A stretch of DNA of 64,000 bases, taken from positions 1,873,984 through 1,937,983 of the forward strand of contig VXAZ01006807.1 of the NCBI GenBank assembly GCA_013399875.1, read 5' to 3'. The DNA comes from Gymnorhina tibicen. Lineage: Eukaryota > Chordata > Aves > Passeriformes > Artamidae. Both the position numbers and the translations under genes were made by a program. The notes beneath the pieces are model-generated. The model was not told the DNA's origin, did no database searches, and saw only the letters and a program-made list of their open reading frames with translations. Every line of letters begins with the position of its first letter. The first letter of the stretch is position 1. This document shows positions 1 through 13,660 of this stretch, piece after piece.

Positions 1-3000
1 GCTTTACTGAGTGTTGTTAAGATCCCCAAATGCTGTACAAATGGTACCCTACCTAAGCATGTTAATGAATAATTATATTTTTCAAATATTATTCCTCCAA
101 AGTGAATGATTTTTAGGGTGGTCTAAGGCATATTTCTAGACCAGACTTTAGAATCAGCCAGATTGCTTCTGCAAGAAAAGATCAGTGGCACGTTCCCCTC
201 TTTCCACCCCAGGGAATGTTCACTTTGCACTCTGGAGCTGCCAGGGTTTTTACTTTTGAAAATAAAAGGAAATATAAATCAGTTATTAATGAATGCAGGA
301 AGGCAGTAAGAAGATTCTGGCACCTTTTCCCAAATAAAAGCCCAGAGAAGAATTCTGATTAAAAACCAATTCCAAGTGGAATCATCCCGTTTTTTATTGG
401 CCATTACTTATATAGATGTGTACAAAGCAGTTTCACGTTAAGTCTCCCAAAACCATCACAAAGGAGGCGAGTCTCCTTGCAGCGGTAAGTTAATGCATTG
501 CAGCACTGTGGCCATGAACGTTGTGCCATCAGTTACAGAAATGTTGTCTGCAGAGGGTATTATATCAATTGTCTTGTTTTCTTTATTAGCCTCATGCAAA
601 TATGAAATCAGAGACTGCTGATCCAGAGCCGCAAAGGCCCATCACTTACCCAAATGTGCAATAAAACCTACTTTAATTAATTTTATTGTCTGTCTCCTAG
701 AGACAGAATGAAAGGGTTAGAAAAATGCAAGCACCTCCAGTTAAAGAGGCATTCCCATGTATACAAGGAGTAACACAGCCTGGTAACAACTGCCTGGGTG
801 AGATGGAACCAGCCACAAATGGTGCTGGGCTTGCTCGTGAGGTACTGACTGGTGGCAGAGGGGAGAAGTGGCAGCCAGAGGAAATACTCACTGGGAAAGA
901 GATAAAGCAGGCTGTGGATTTGGGATCTGCTCATTACATTTTAAGGTAATTATTTTCCAGTGAAGACATCATCTTTGAAATAATCTTCTCTTCACTGGTA
1001 TTCACTTTTCCTCTCCTCCAGTGCAGACAGCAGTGGGTGGTAACATTTCTGGAAACTGTTTTGCTCTATTAACGAAAACAATTAAATGGAAATATCATAA
1101 ATGAGGAAGTTAATTTTGCACAGGCTGTGCTGCTGGTCACAAGTTCTTTGTGAGAGGCACGATGTTATTGATATTCATGCAGAGACACTCAAAGGAGAGC
1201 TGGCCAAATGATGTGATTAATGAGGATGAAACAGGTAAGTAGCCATTACTTTTGTCAGTAATCATTGGTGTAAACAGCAGGAAGAACAATGCTTAGAATG
1301 GGAAAATACATAAAAGAGGACTCATGGAAAGAAATTAAATCATTTACTTTCTTTTATATACTTATTAGTAAGTGAGTTTTGCTGGACAAAACTCCTAGGT
1401 GCAAATTCCGGTGGGGTGCTGATTGATATTTGTGTATACACAAAGTATCCCTGTCATTAAGGTAAGTGGATGTTTCCCAAACTCAGTAGCAAAGGTTCCA
1501 CCACATATGTCATTTCAATAAGAGAAACATATTATCAAAAGAATAATTTTGTATTTCAAAGGAGATTACAGTAAGTTTTCTTTTAATCTTGTAGATGTAG
1601 TGTTGCAGTCTCCTCTTGCAACTTCCTCCAAGTCTTGATCTCCAAGCAGAAGAGCATGATGTGTGACTAAGGTGGCAATACTGGTTGGCATAAAACTAAA
1701 GCTAAATTATCTATCTTGTAGATGAACTTGAATAAATGTCAACTTGATGAGTAGAGGAAAAGGTAGAGCAGACATTGACAGTAACAGCACTGTTTGTTTG
1801 GAGTTTCACACTGTTCACTAGTCAGCAGCTTAAAAGAAAGCAGATGAAGAAACAAAAAGTGATTTGGCCTGGTGATTTTCATACTGCCCCATGGAGAAAA
1901 AAAGGACCAGTTAAATTCCCTAACTCAATAAGAATCAACTTTTCTTGAATGAAAGATATTTATTTATTGAAAAAATGAAAAAAACCATGAAGCTAAAGGA
2001 AACAGTCTTGTGTTAATCTCAAGAAAACTTACAGGTAAGGACCCGAGTCCTTTTCTGTCTCCACCTTAATGAATACAATGCTATTCAATCTTTTTGCCTT
2101 TCAATAGTCCCTTCCAAAAATATTGGCCATCTGTAAATAACAGTATGCTATCACACAGCTGAAACATTAGAGAATGAGAAGATTAAAGTGGAATACTCAA
2201 ACAAGGGTCACAAGAAGGTCATTGTGTGCTGTGCTGTACAGCAATCTCTGTGGCTATATTGGCCCACTCTTATTCTTGTTACTTTTTCTAGTACTTTCAC
2301 TGGAAATACATGTGAAGCAAGGAATACATCTGCATATCTATAAGAATTGCAAAGAATGTCATGCAGTGATTAGAAACAATCTTTTCTATCTCCAGTTAGC
2401 CAGATACAAAATTTTAGCATATTCTGAACAGGACTGTATCTGCAAATGTGCAAACTCTGTTTGAAATGTCTCAACAAGTCTCCAGTACAGAGTCTGAGAC
2501 ATGATAAAAATCTCCCACAAAATTATATGTCTGTCTGCACAGACTGAAGCAAGCTTTGTCTTTTTTATTTGGGACAGTTTAATCAGATGCCTTTGAATAT
2601 GCTGGGTAGAATAAAGTAAGGCTAATAAACATGCACTGGTTGAAAACTTCTTTGTAAGAGCTCAATATTTGTTTCCCTTTCTTAATGCCTTTGAAAGAAA
2701 CCATTTGAAGCTCTGTGGTGCCTGAACTTCTCCTGCACTGAAGTGCATACAGAGATGAGAAGAAAAGCCAAGCTGACTATTGTGATCATGCTTTTCTTTT
2801 TGGCTTGAGAGATAAGGCTCCACAGAAATCTGCCATGTGGTACTGAATTTAAGAAGATGAGCAAAGCAGTGGCATGAAGCTTCAGGCTTTCAATAACACT
2901 GCTATATTTATATGACGATAAAATAACAGTAAGGAAAAAGCCTCTTCCCCAGTAAAAAATAGAGGCACTAATCCTGTACCTCTGAGTACAATGGGAGTTT

Positions 3001-4104
3001 TGTTATTTACATATACAGAATGTACAGCACAGAGAATTCCACTCTACTAAGTTCAGTGTACTCAGATATGAAGGTTAAAAAGACATTCAGTGCCAATGCC
3101 TCTAATGCTCACATATCGAGATTTTGGCAGATTTTATACCTTTCTTTATACACTTTTTCCTTTCTCTCTACAGTTTAAAAATCTAAACTAAGCAAATATA
3201 GCCAGACCTTTTTTCAGGTTTTTTTATCAGATGAATCAGATTCTGACTTTACTTACATTTAGTCATTCCCAGAAATGGTTTCATTTAAGGAAATTGTTCT
3301 ACCTACGTTTGAAAAAATGCATAACATTGTATATATTTACATTTTAAAAATTGCATGTATACACACACATATAATTTTATTTATAAATATATATAGTTTG
3401 ATACACATATAGACATATTGAAAGTGACATTTTTTTATATATATTGCCTGCTTTTTAGGGTTTTTAACCTGTGATACAACCATAGACAGTATTTTAGAAT
3501 TTGACGTATTCTAGCTATAGAAAGATGTTAGCTTTTAAGATTTAAATTAATATTTTAAAAATTTCATAATTCATAAAATATACGGAAGCAATCAATGAGT
3601 CAGCAGAAATGTCTTTCCCACATTGTTTGACTTATTATGATCAAGTTCAGAAAGGGAAAACATCAAAAAGGGCTAAAGTACTATACAGATCAATTTGAAC
3701 TTAGAGCATTTCTTACTCCTGCATGTGCATCATAAAAATTCAACCTAAGGAATTAACAAATAAACTACTACAAAAACAAGGTAATGTAAAATTCTTTGTA
3801 AGCAATCTATACAATTCTAGCTACCACTGAATGACTCATTTCTTGTTTTAATGCAAATTGATACTGCATATCAATTAAAACACTGGCTTTAATGTTTCTT
3901 CACAAAATTATGAGAGAAGCATATAGGAATAAAGTAGTGATAGAAAGGGGTAGTGCTGTTTTTCCAGTTAGTAAACCAGTACAGTTTTGTTCAGCAACTC
4001 CTTAAGATTTCTACCTCTACATGTATTTCCAGAAAGGTAGGAAATTACACTTAAACACAAGAAAAAATCTTTTTTACTCTGAGTGATCGAGTTCTGAAGC
4101 TGGA
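1..4104. other. Gene-free stretch
   Basis: No exon or known repeat was recognised. There is AT-rich low complexity with short CA and TA runs at about 3335-3440. The part at 1081-1240 looks less random and is noted as a possible conserved noncoding element. Confidence 0.5.
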
Positions 4105-4262
4105 TTCTCAGAGAGGTTCTGGAGTCTTCAGCCTTGGCGATACTCAAAACCTATCCAGACAAGGTTCTGAGAAACCCACTCCAGCTGACCTTGCCTCAAG
4201 CTGGGGCACTGGACTAGACAAACTCCTGAGGACCCTGCCAACCTCGCCCATTCTGTAATGCC
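4105..4262 (+). mobile_element. CR1 LINE, 3'-end fragment
   Basis: The sequence follows the CR1 3' end: GAGAGGTTCTGGAGTCTTC, then CTGGGGCACTGGACTAGAC, then a TGCCAACCTCGCCCATTCTG terminus. It is diverged and 5'-truncated, as most avian CR1 copies are. No coding capacity remains. Confidence 0.8.
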
Positions 4263-5234
4263 GGGTTTTTTGCAAAATCACTCTGGTGTGATTCATAGCA
4301 CTGGATGAAAACGAACACTTTTGTCACTTTTCGGATGGGATATATCCACTTGAGTATTAAGATATCAGAGGGAAAGCTAGTCATCAACGTTCACTTCCTA
4401 GAGGGAAACAGGCAATCCATTCTATCAAAAGATGATAGCAAACACTCGTTATGTGAATAAAGATACACTTCAGACATGACTATTTCTATTAATAATCCTA
4501 AAGTCTGATATGAAATAAAATGATCTCTGGCCATTTTGGAGAAGTTTGAGCTACAATTCAGAAAGAAACTCCGTAGTCAACAAGAACCAAACCACAACTT
4601 CAAAAAACCTAGGCAAAACAAAATTTTGAATAGCCAAGGAAAATTAAAAATAATAACAATTAAAACCCCAAATGAGTGACAGCAAATAATGCAAGAAGAC
4701 AGCTGGCTTAGAAGAAATATGTGTGTGGAGTTTCAGAAAATGGGGGAGGGATACTTTGTTGAGAAAGAGGTGTGAAATTGGTGTGTGGAAGCAAGCTCTC
4801 CTCTATTTCAGTACTCAGGTATACAGGAAATGGGAGGTATAAAGAGGATATAGGGCTAGTCTTACTTCAGAGCCCCTTTCCCAAATTCATGGTGGCTGTA
4901 TATGCAAGAAAATGGGTTCTAAAATAAATTTTCCCTTTATCACCTGTAGAGGAGTAAAGCCTTTAACTTTGCTTAAAGCATGTATCAGAACCTTGTTGGA
5001 GTGGTTGTACATAAACTACATGTAGTGTATATGAACTTAATGCAAACAAGAAGTGAATGTATGATTCTAAAACGTGAACAAAATAAGACTGAAGCACTAC
5101 TTCCTGCTGCTATATTTCTTGTCTGATAAAACTTATTTTCCATAACCTATCAAGAAGTTTTTTTTTCTCCATTAACCATGCAAACACAGTTTGATTTCTA
5201 TGTGCCAATTTCACTTTCCATAAGCCTACCCTAT
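4263..5234. other. Gene-free spacer between two CR1 ends
   Basis: AT-rich sequence with no recognised feature. Confidence 0.5.
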
Positions 5235-5370
5235 AAATGGTCCCACTGCAGTGATGTGGTTCTTGGGGTGTCCTGCACAGGGCCAGGAGTTGGACTCAAT
5301 GGTTTTGATGGGTCATTTCTAACTCAGTATATTTTATGAACCTATGATTCTCTGATTCTATGGTTCTGTT
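5235..5370 (+). mobile_element. CR1 LINE, 3'-end fragment with terminal octamer repeats
   Basis: GGGCCAGGAGTTGGACTCAA is followed by degenerate ATTCTATG units (ATGATTCTCTGATTCTATGG), the hallmark of CR1 3' termini. The copy is very short and 5'-truncated. Confidence 0.85.
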
Positions 5371-5809
5371 AGGAGCGCACAATGTTATCAGAATATTCAT
5401 GTTGCAATATGAAGGTTTGATGCACAGACAATGTTTTTTAATCCTGGGGGTTTTTTGATGCAGAATTACATCTGGGTGGAGATTTTATTTCAGCCAAGCG
5501 TGGGCAGAAGACTGTTTCTCTTCCAGTTGCCGGACCACATAAACCCAGAGTTTATGCTCATTTTATGTTCATCATGAAACAACAAATAAGACTTGTGGAA
5601 CAACAAATAGTACCTGTTTTGCCACAAAGTTATAATTACACAGACACACTACTACACACACGTTCTTCTGATGAAAATTAAACATTTTCTTATTGACAAC
5701 TCTTAAAAAACAAACTGAACTCTTACCATGTGAATACTCATGTAGTTATTTTTTCTAATCTTGGATTTCAGAATTGTATTTAATTTGCTACTGAACACCT
5801 GCCTGTCTG
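5371..5809. other. Gene-free stretch
   Basis: AT-rich sequence with no recognised feature. Confidence 0.5.
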
Positions 5810-6700
5810 CAAACTGCCAAGAGAACTCAGCCTGAGTGGACAGTGCTGCCCAAGGAGAAGAGCATGAAGGCTGGACACGACAGAAGGTCTGAGTTTGTGT
5901 CTGCTTTGACCATCTCAAATGCACTTGCTCCAGGGCCTCCCCCATCCTGCCATGGCCCAAGACCCATTCCGGCCCCCCAGGGATCATTGTTGCTGTTGCT
6001 GCTGGTCTCCATCTCCCCAGAGCCCTGCCTGGAAACTGACCCTGCCAAGCTCAGCCCACCGCGGGATGATGTCCCTGCTGGGGCTGGCCAGGCCCTGTCC
6101 CAAGGGAGATGGCCAGTGTCTGAGGCTGCCCCCACACCCTGCCTTGCTCCTGGCTGGGCTGGGACATACCCTGCCAACACACTTCATTCCACAAATTCCT
6201 CATTAACTGCTCACTTCCCCTTACTTCTTACTTGTGGCTATTTGTGGCACCACTGCTCCTTTGTGCCTGGATGACAAAGTGTATACAGAACCAATTTTGT
6301 CATCGAAGAAAGACAGAAATATTAAACATATCCTTCTTTAACACTCATAAAGCCTTTGGTGTACAAACAGCCACTGTCCATACAGAGAAGTACCTCAAGG
6401 AATTGTGAAAATAGTGTGAAAATACGAACAAAGATGAGCAACCCAGGTGATTGACCCCAAAAACTCTGGGAAGCCACCAGAGCCCCTGCTCCATGGATGA
6501 GCATGGTGCTGGCACAGGGGCAGCAGCCAGTGGCCAGTGGCTCACATTCCAGCATGTCAGCCTTGAGAGCAGCCAGGCACTGCTGCTTTGCTGTAAAACC
6601 TGTTTGCACAGGACACATCCAGCACACCACTCCAGGATCTCAAGCTCTGTCTCTGCTGACAGGATTGCTTTCTGTATCCACTGAGAAAGAAAGTATATTT
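5810..6700. other. GC-rich unclassified block, two parts
   Basis: The parts at 5810-6200 and 6440-6665 are markedly richer in G and C than their flanks. The first holds chance frames on both strands (for example 5843-6274, + strand) with proline/leucine-rich, featureless products. It may be an old transposon or a small CpG-poor GC island. I recognise no family. Confidence 0.35.
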
Positions 6701-9700
6701 TGACTACCAAGATGTGTAAGATGTCTGTTACATAATGAACACTTTTTACCTTCTTCCACATTGACATTTTATATACAGAAGTTTTGGAACAAGACTCCTC
6801 TTTAAAAGGGAATATCCAGTGAATGTTTACAAGGAAAGTAAAATATTAATTAAACTTGTTTTCAAATGTTTTTAATGAGACTACATAAACCACAAACTAC
6901 ATAAGCAAGGTAAATATATGTAATGCTACACAGAATTTATAAGCATTGAAAATCATCTGGAAATTCCACAGAGAAAGAAATATCCACTTTGCATGTAAAG
7001 ACAAAACAAGTAAGTTTTAGGCATGTTTATAGTACCCTCTGATGGAGATAGGAAGCATTACAACTCCTCCATAACATTTATTTGCCTAACTATGAAGATA
7101 GAAAAGATATATTTGGCAACCTTTTGTAACTTGTTATAAATAAAATAGATAAATAAAGTTATTCTTTAAAAGATTAGGAGTTTTATAGACACACACACAC
7201 AAATCTTAGTCAATAGAATAACCTCTTATTTAGGTTTGGCTTCCTCAAGAAAACAAACAAAACACAATATGAGTTCTATCAGTTAATCAGGGAGAAACCT
7301 TCCCAAACATAGAATTTTACTCTTTTCATTTTATAATAAACCTATCTTTATTTCTGTTTCGTAAGAATTAGAAAAAACGTGGTATTTTTAACATTTTGTG
7401 TATTACATTACCTATCAGTATTCATCCCATTTGTTTGTTCAGATGAATCACTAACATGCCTCAGAAACACTGGTCAAAATTGCAGAATGTCAAGCAATTT
7501 TTAGTAAAATGCAAACTGAAATCATCAGAGAATTAGCTTTAAAAATTAGTACTCCTTTTAAGATTTAAAATATCAGAGCAAACTTGCCCTCATTTCTATT
7601 TTTCTTCTCACTGACTCATAAACCACTTCAGCTTTCATTACTAATTGGCAGGTCACTGAGAAGAAATTTTACACAGCAAGATTAGAAGGGTGAATGTTTT
7701 CGAACTCTGACTAAAACTCCATTTCAGTGTCTAGCAAAGATTTTTTTAAGACAGAGTTAGTGCATTACTTATATTTGACTGAGGTGGGTAGGTCCTATTC
7801 TATAAAGCAGTCAAGCTGTTGCCTAATTTTTTTTCTCTTGGAAAACATCAGAAACAGATAACTAAATATCATTACACTCTCATGTGCAACAGAAACTTTA
7901 AACATATTGCTAAACATATTGTTGGAGTGAAGGAAATAATTTCCTTTTATTTGAGCTCATATCTCTTCCAAAAAGAACTGTTAAAGTTATTACACTGATA
8001 AATATAAATCTCTTTAGCCAAAAGATACTGAGAGAAATTAAAAAAACATGTATTTTACTTACATTTACATATTCCAGCTTGATAGCAGGCAATCATTTTA
8101 ATTGAAAGAATGAATTTTATATCACCAATTGTAAGCCTTTAGGGTGAGACTTCAAATAAACTGAAGACAAAACTTTTAGTGTTGCAGTCATAACTCCATA
8201 CTGTGGGCCAGGATGTCCCTTCTATTCTTGCCTGAAAAATAATGAAGAAAATTTATGTCAGGATTTTCTAAGGGTATTCATTGTGTTATTGAGGTGGTCT
8301 AATATCTCACCACTCTTTAGTACAATAATTTGCCTGCTTTCTCAGTAAGCAGATACCCCAAAATTCTTATTTTTAGGTTTCCATGTGTTGGTTTTCTGCT
8401 GGCTTAGTGAGCAGACTCAGCTCCTCCAGGAACCTGACAAGAACCAGCAAAAGAAGAGGGGGAAGCCTGTGCCTGAGTAGAGGGCAGTTGTCAGGCTCTA
8501 GCAAAGGAGCGAGCTGTGAGATCAGACAAAACACATTGCTAAATTCACCCTAACAGAGAATTACCCATCAGCATACATTCACCTCCATGTTTATATTGTA
8601 AAAATTACACTGCAAGGTCTAAGAGAGGAAAGATCAATCATGATATATATTCTACATGCTCACCTAATCCATTTGTAGGTCAGCAGAAAAAGAAAAAGGC
8701 ACTAAAGATTTACTTTATGCTATCAAGCACAGTTCCATGAAAAATACTGTGACAGAAAATAAAGAAATAGGTGAGTGATCAAGTCTTTTTGGAAGTGGTC
8801 AGCAAAACTGCATTAACAGGAACTGCCATATTAGAATTAATGAAAACTGAGCATACAGAGCTCCTGGGAGCTCTGGAGTTCCTAGAGAGGGTAGAACTGT
8901 GACTTTATTCAGTCAAGCTCAAGTCACTTAATCTTGGTTATGAATTCATCACTATAGAATGTACATGTCTGGAAAATTAAATGAAGGAGATATATTGTCT
9001 GTGGAAGGACTTGCAAAGACCATAGCAGAGCTAACCTACTGAAAGCTATAAGTATTTGGAAAGGTTCATCATTTTCAGTTATATGATAGGCATGTAAGAA
9101 AAGGAGTTACTCTATTGAAATGCCATCTAGGCTACAGAACAGGCCAGTTGCTTCTCTTGTATATTTCAATCACGAATGTGTGTCGAAGCCACAGTTACCA
9201 ACAAACCTCCATTGCTCTAGGACCTCTACAAACACATCATGGATTTGAAAAATGTGAAGCACTGATAAACAAGATGTTATAAATTTGGGACAAAGGAAAC
9301 ACTTTCTCCATCTTACAGACAGGGGAATAAAGTAGGCAATTTGAATTATTTGTTCAAGGTCTCAAAAGATATCTGCAGCAAAGCTAGAATTTTTATCATA
9401 AATTCATGGGAATCATTGAAATGAATCTTACCGTTTATGACAAACAAGTTATACAGGTATTTCCTTCTCTAATAGCACATTCTTTCATGTTGCAGCTTTA
9501 CCCTGAGTAAGAAGCTCAACAGGATTTACATCAGTCTTCTGAAAAGCCCACCAGGAAAAAGACACTCTTAATTTCACAGATTGCTAGAGAACAGTTTCAT
9601 TGCCATGTATTGAAATTGCAATCTAAATAATTGATAAGGGTACAAGTAGTTTTAAGACTGCTAGTTAAAAGAAAACTGTTCATAGGCATTTACAGAAGAG

Positions 9701-12524
9701 AAATGAGTTTTATGAATAGGTGTGATGTTTCTAAAATAAGTGCCACATTTTATAATATATCCCTTAAAAACTTCATTTAGTGTGCAGTACATAAAAATCA
9801 AAATTAATATATACCATTATAGGGTATTCCCCTGACTGTTGGTGTTGGTATGGTGCTATAACTGACATCCTCAAATTCCTACCATAAATGCCAATTAAAA
9901 CTATTTTGAAGAAATAGGTGCATAACACTTGACTTTTACAGCTCAGAAGACAAAAGATGATTAATTCTCTACCTGAAGAGATGGATCAGCTTTAACTATC
10001 CAACTAACAAGTGACTTTTTTTCTCCTAAGAGCTGAGAAAATTCTCAGACAAGACTTTTAGACTGGATGCTCGCACAAGTCACCTCTGTCACAAATGAAA
10101 CATAGAATGCCATTTGCTACAGCAAGGACATGCAATCAAAAATTCTTTAAAAGAGATGTATTTTCAAAACATAATTGTCTAGAATTTGGAAGTGATGTTA
10201 ACATCCAACACAGATCCCTTCTTTTTCTTATCCACATTTGAAAATTTAGGCTAAACTGTAGCACGCAATTATCTCTGTGTTAACAAAAACATACGTGGAA
10301 ACCAAAAGAAGTCTTGGAAAATAAACTAAGGCACTGTCACAGTAAAAAAGGAGGAGGGAAGAAATTATTACTTATGGCTAACAGTGAAAGCTCATTGAAA
10401 TAACAGGTACAAAATTGGATCATAAAAAGTTCTCAGAATATTGGAGTTGTTCAAAATCAGTGGTAGAAGATGAGAATGAGGCTTTCACGGGTTTATAATC
10501 TACTACATAGAAACTAATCCAAGTCATATTGTTTTTCTTCCCTACAAGTGCTGATAAACTCTCGATCAGGATGGCAAGCCCCTCTAGGCTCTGTCAGTCC
10601 CGTTATTTAATCCTAAATGAAATATGTCTTATCAATTCATTCTATGCCATGACCCTGGTCAAGGTTAGATGAGGGTCTAGCTATAACAGTGCAGGAGGTA
10701 CAAAGAGCATTATTTTTCTGTGACAGACTAAGAAAGCAGCGATGTGCACAGAGGTGAAAATTCTTCCCTGCAAATACATTTCCCCAAATATGTTCCATTT
10801 ACTCGCTAAGGGAATATTTTCATTCTTCAGTAACATTATAAAATGCTAGAACATCACAGTAGGCTTTTTCTTTCGTGTACTTTTTAAAGATGAGATAAAA
10901 GCAAGGATTTTATTTTTTTTAGTAAATCCTGTTTATGGGAAATCTATTTAAATTAATGCCATTCTTTTTTCAAATGTCTTTTAGAGTGAAAGAAGAAAGT
11001 GAGTCACATGGCAAAATTATCCTGCATGCTATTATCAGTGGAGATGAGTCAGCCCTCCTACTGTTTGTTGATGTATCTGTCTAGTGAAGAGGGGAGAAAA
11101 AGAAAGAAAAAATCCCTTCTCTGTGGAGTTTTATCAGATCACAATAGTTTGTAAAAACCAAGAACTAGATAAAAATGACTTCTTGGGAAAAGTGTCAAAG
11201 TGCTGCAACCCCGCTATCTGCTTTCCCTTATTGCAATGGAAGCCTAAGCAAATCTCTGTTCACATTTTATTTCCTGATTATTCAGCCACTGGGTGCAAAA
11301 TGTGTATTTTTAGGTAGCACATAGTGGATGCATACCCAAAAATACACTAAGGTGGCACACCACCAGGAACTATAATAAGACTTCTAAAGCATTGTAACTT
11401 TTAAGAACACTGTTACTTTCTGCTAGAGGGGGAAACTACAACACCTTGTATTTCATAGACCCTGGGGCTAAATTGCCACTTGAAAGATGTGGTATTATGA
11501 TCAAATTTGTCAGAGGGATTTCGCCAGGGGTACCTACTTTGTGTTAAACCTTGTTGAATATGCAGCCAAACAGAAAACACAATAAAAGTTGTTTTGCTCA
11601 AGAGATGACCAGCATTACTAGGATCAGGGTTACTAGTTTTAAATTATTTTGAGATTAGGTTATGCTGTCCTTAGTAAAAATTAGGTAGGCTTCATAGGTG
11701 CCTCTCTTCACACCTAGTATAAGCTTCAATTTCTTGGTTGAACATTAGCCAACAATTTAATTTATTCCCTGCTCCTAGGTGACAAAGCTCTGTGAACAAG
11801 GGAAAAGAAGAGAAATGAGAGATGGGCTAGGCTAAGAAAAAATTCTAAAATTAATATTTCACAAAAGCACTTACTCTGTTTGAACAATGATATAGTTTAG
11901 AATCATTATCTTAGCTGTCCTGACCATGTCTTTCTATCGTGAACAAGTGGAATGTGGTGTCAGAATCTGAGCCCTGTGAACCAACCAGTCTTGCAAGTAA
12001 AGCAAAGCTTTCTACAATCTGATATTTGAACACCAAGTAGATTATTAAATGAACTGTTCTGGAAAAAATAAATGTTTTGAAGGAAAACAAACATTTAAAA
12101 GCACTAGCAGTCATGGTAACTGGTTCCTTGAGCTTCCAAAAAATCAGCTATCAGGGCCTAAACCTCTTTGCTTTTATTGGGCCTGTGACTGACAGAGGAC
12201 TATGACCATCCTTTTAGGGAGATTAGATTAAACTGTAATCCCTCATCTTTTGTTGTCCTTCTTTATTCAGTCCTACAGCACTGTCAAGATAGTAGTCTTG
12301 CCTTCCTTCTGCTTATCTATCAGGAGTTTTATCAGCCTCTCATTTACCCAAAGAATTAAAAAAAATATATAAAAAATGTACAAATAAAAATGTAAAATAA
12401 TGTAAAAAAATTAAATGACTCATTAATGAAAAGCAAGTGTTCAATCAAAAAGTGGTTTTGATTTTATGCAGTATATATATAAAGTATATAAAGTTTCCTG
12501 ATGAAACTTTTTTAAAAAAAATAA

Positions 12525-12570
12525 GTTGTTCTAGCTCAGTTCAAATAGTTGTTCTAGTTCTCTTCAAATA
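12525..12570. repeat. Imperfect tandem duplication, 23 bp x 2
   Basis: GTTGTTCTAGCTCAGTTCAA and GTTGTTCTAGTTCTCTTCAA start the two adjacent 23-bp units (12525-12547, 12548-12570), which differ at three positions. Confidence 0.85.
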
Positions 12571-13072
12571 GACAAAAGTGGTGAGAAAGCAGTACAGTAA
12601 CATCTGTGCTATGTAGAAGACAGCAATTAAATAACAAATCTGCTACTATAATATTTTTAATTATTTGGTACAATTCTTATTAAACCAGAAAAAGAAGAAA
12701 ATCTCTTTCCCCTCTCTTGTTTATAAAGCATTTACTTATTTTTCATGACATTGAAGACACACTATTCCTTTCAAAACCATGCAGTAAGGATAGTAGCATG
12801 AAAATATTTTACTAACATAATTAAATGAGCTCAATTTTTCTGAAAAGAATTGCTTTGAAGAAAGAATAAAACAGATAAAGGCACCAGCGGGTCATAGTAA
12901 TATTCGATCTAGATGCTGCTTATATCATCAAAATTCAGATTTTTTTTCCCTTGAAAGCACCCATACCCATGGCAGGTACACACAGAGTGATAAGTATTGT
13001 TATACACAACATTTAGCCACAGGTGGACACATTTTTTTTGAGCTATCTGCCTGAATTATTCACAGAAGTTTC

Positions 13073-13093
13073 GTGTGTATATATATATATATA
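13073..13093. repeat. Short (GT)(TA)n microsatellite
   Basis: GTGTG is followed by eight TA units. Confidence 0.85.
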
Positions 13094-13379
13094 AATTGGT
13101 ATAACATCAAAGTCTAAATTCTTTCATCAAAATGGATATCTAAGTTATTTTTTTTTAAAGTGTAATTATAAACAATGTTTGATGCTATTAAAACACACAA
13201 AATATCTAAGGACGAAGATGTTGATTTACCAGAAACAGAAAACCAACACTGCTTCTTGGTCTTTTAAAATGTACAGCATTACACAAGGGACGAACTAACT
13301 CTGTATAAATATCTCCGTGTGTATATGTATATAATTAATATTTAATACCATGGAAGATGAACTCTTTTGACTCTTGTTG

Positions 13380-13660
13380 CAACAGTTGAAGAAAGCACTG
13401 CCTCTGACTGTTCCAAAGCTATCCTGGAGGACACTGCCCTAATTGCAGACTCGTCAGAAGGAAAAAATGAGTCTGAGCTGCAGCAGCGCCAGCACAAAGT
13501 CAGATGCCTTCGTTCAGTCCCACCTTGACCAATGCTCCATGTGCAATGCCAGAGGGGGAAGGTCCTGAGGGCACAGACATCCTTCTTCGTCAGCCCTCAC
13601 AGAGACATAACCTGCAGCAGGTGTGTGAGAACAGACAGCTGAGCTGAAAGACAGAAACAA
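13380..13660. other. GC-richer unclassified block
   Basis: The segment contains CTGCAGCAGCGCCAGC and GAGGGGGAAGGTCCTGAGGG. It differs in composition from its flanks but has no long frame and no repeat signature I know. Confidence 0.3.

Larger units (their letters stand above)
6701..13379. other. Gene-free stretch
   Basis: Long AT-rich region without recognised exons. A slightly GC-richer piece at 8390-8520 has no identifiable origin. A/T low complexity lies at 12360-12420. Confidence 0.45.

Noticed and set aside
5843..6274. 143-codon + strand frame in a GC-rich block
   Set aside because: Opposite-strand frames are equally open and the product is low-information; kept only as a finding.
10650..10690. 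CCCTGGTCAAGGTTAGATGA resembling a CR1 3' UTR word
   Set aside because: An isolated short match with no neighbouring CR1 landmarks.
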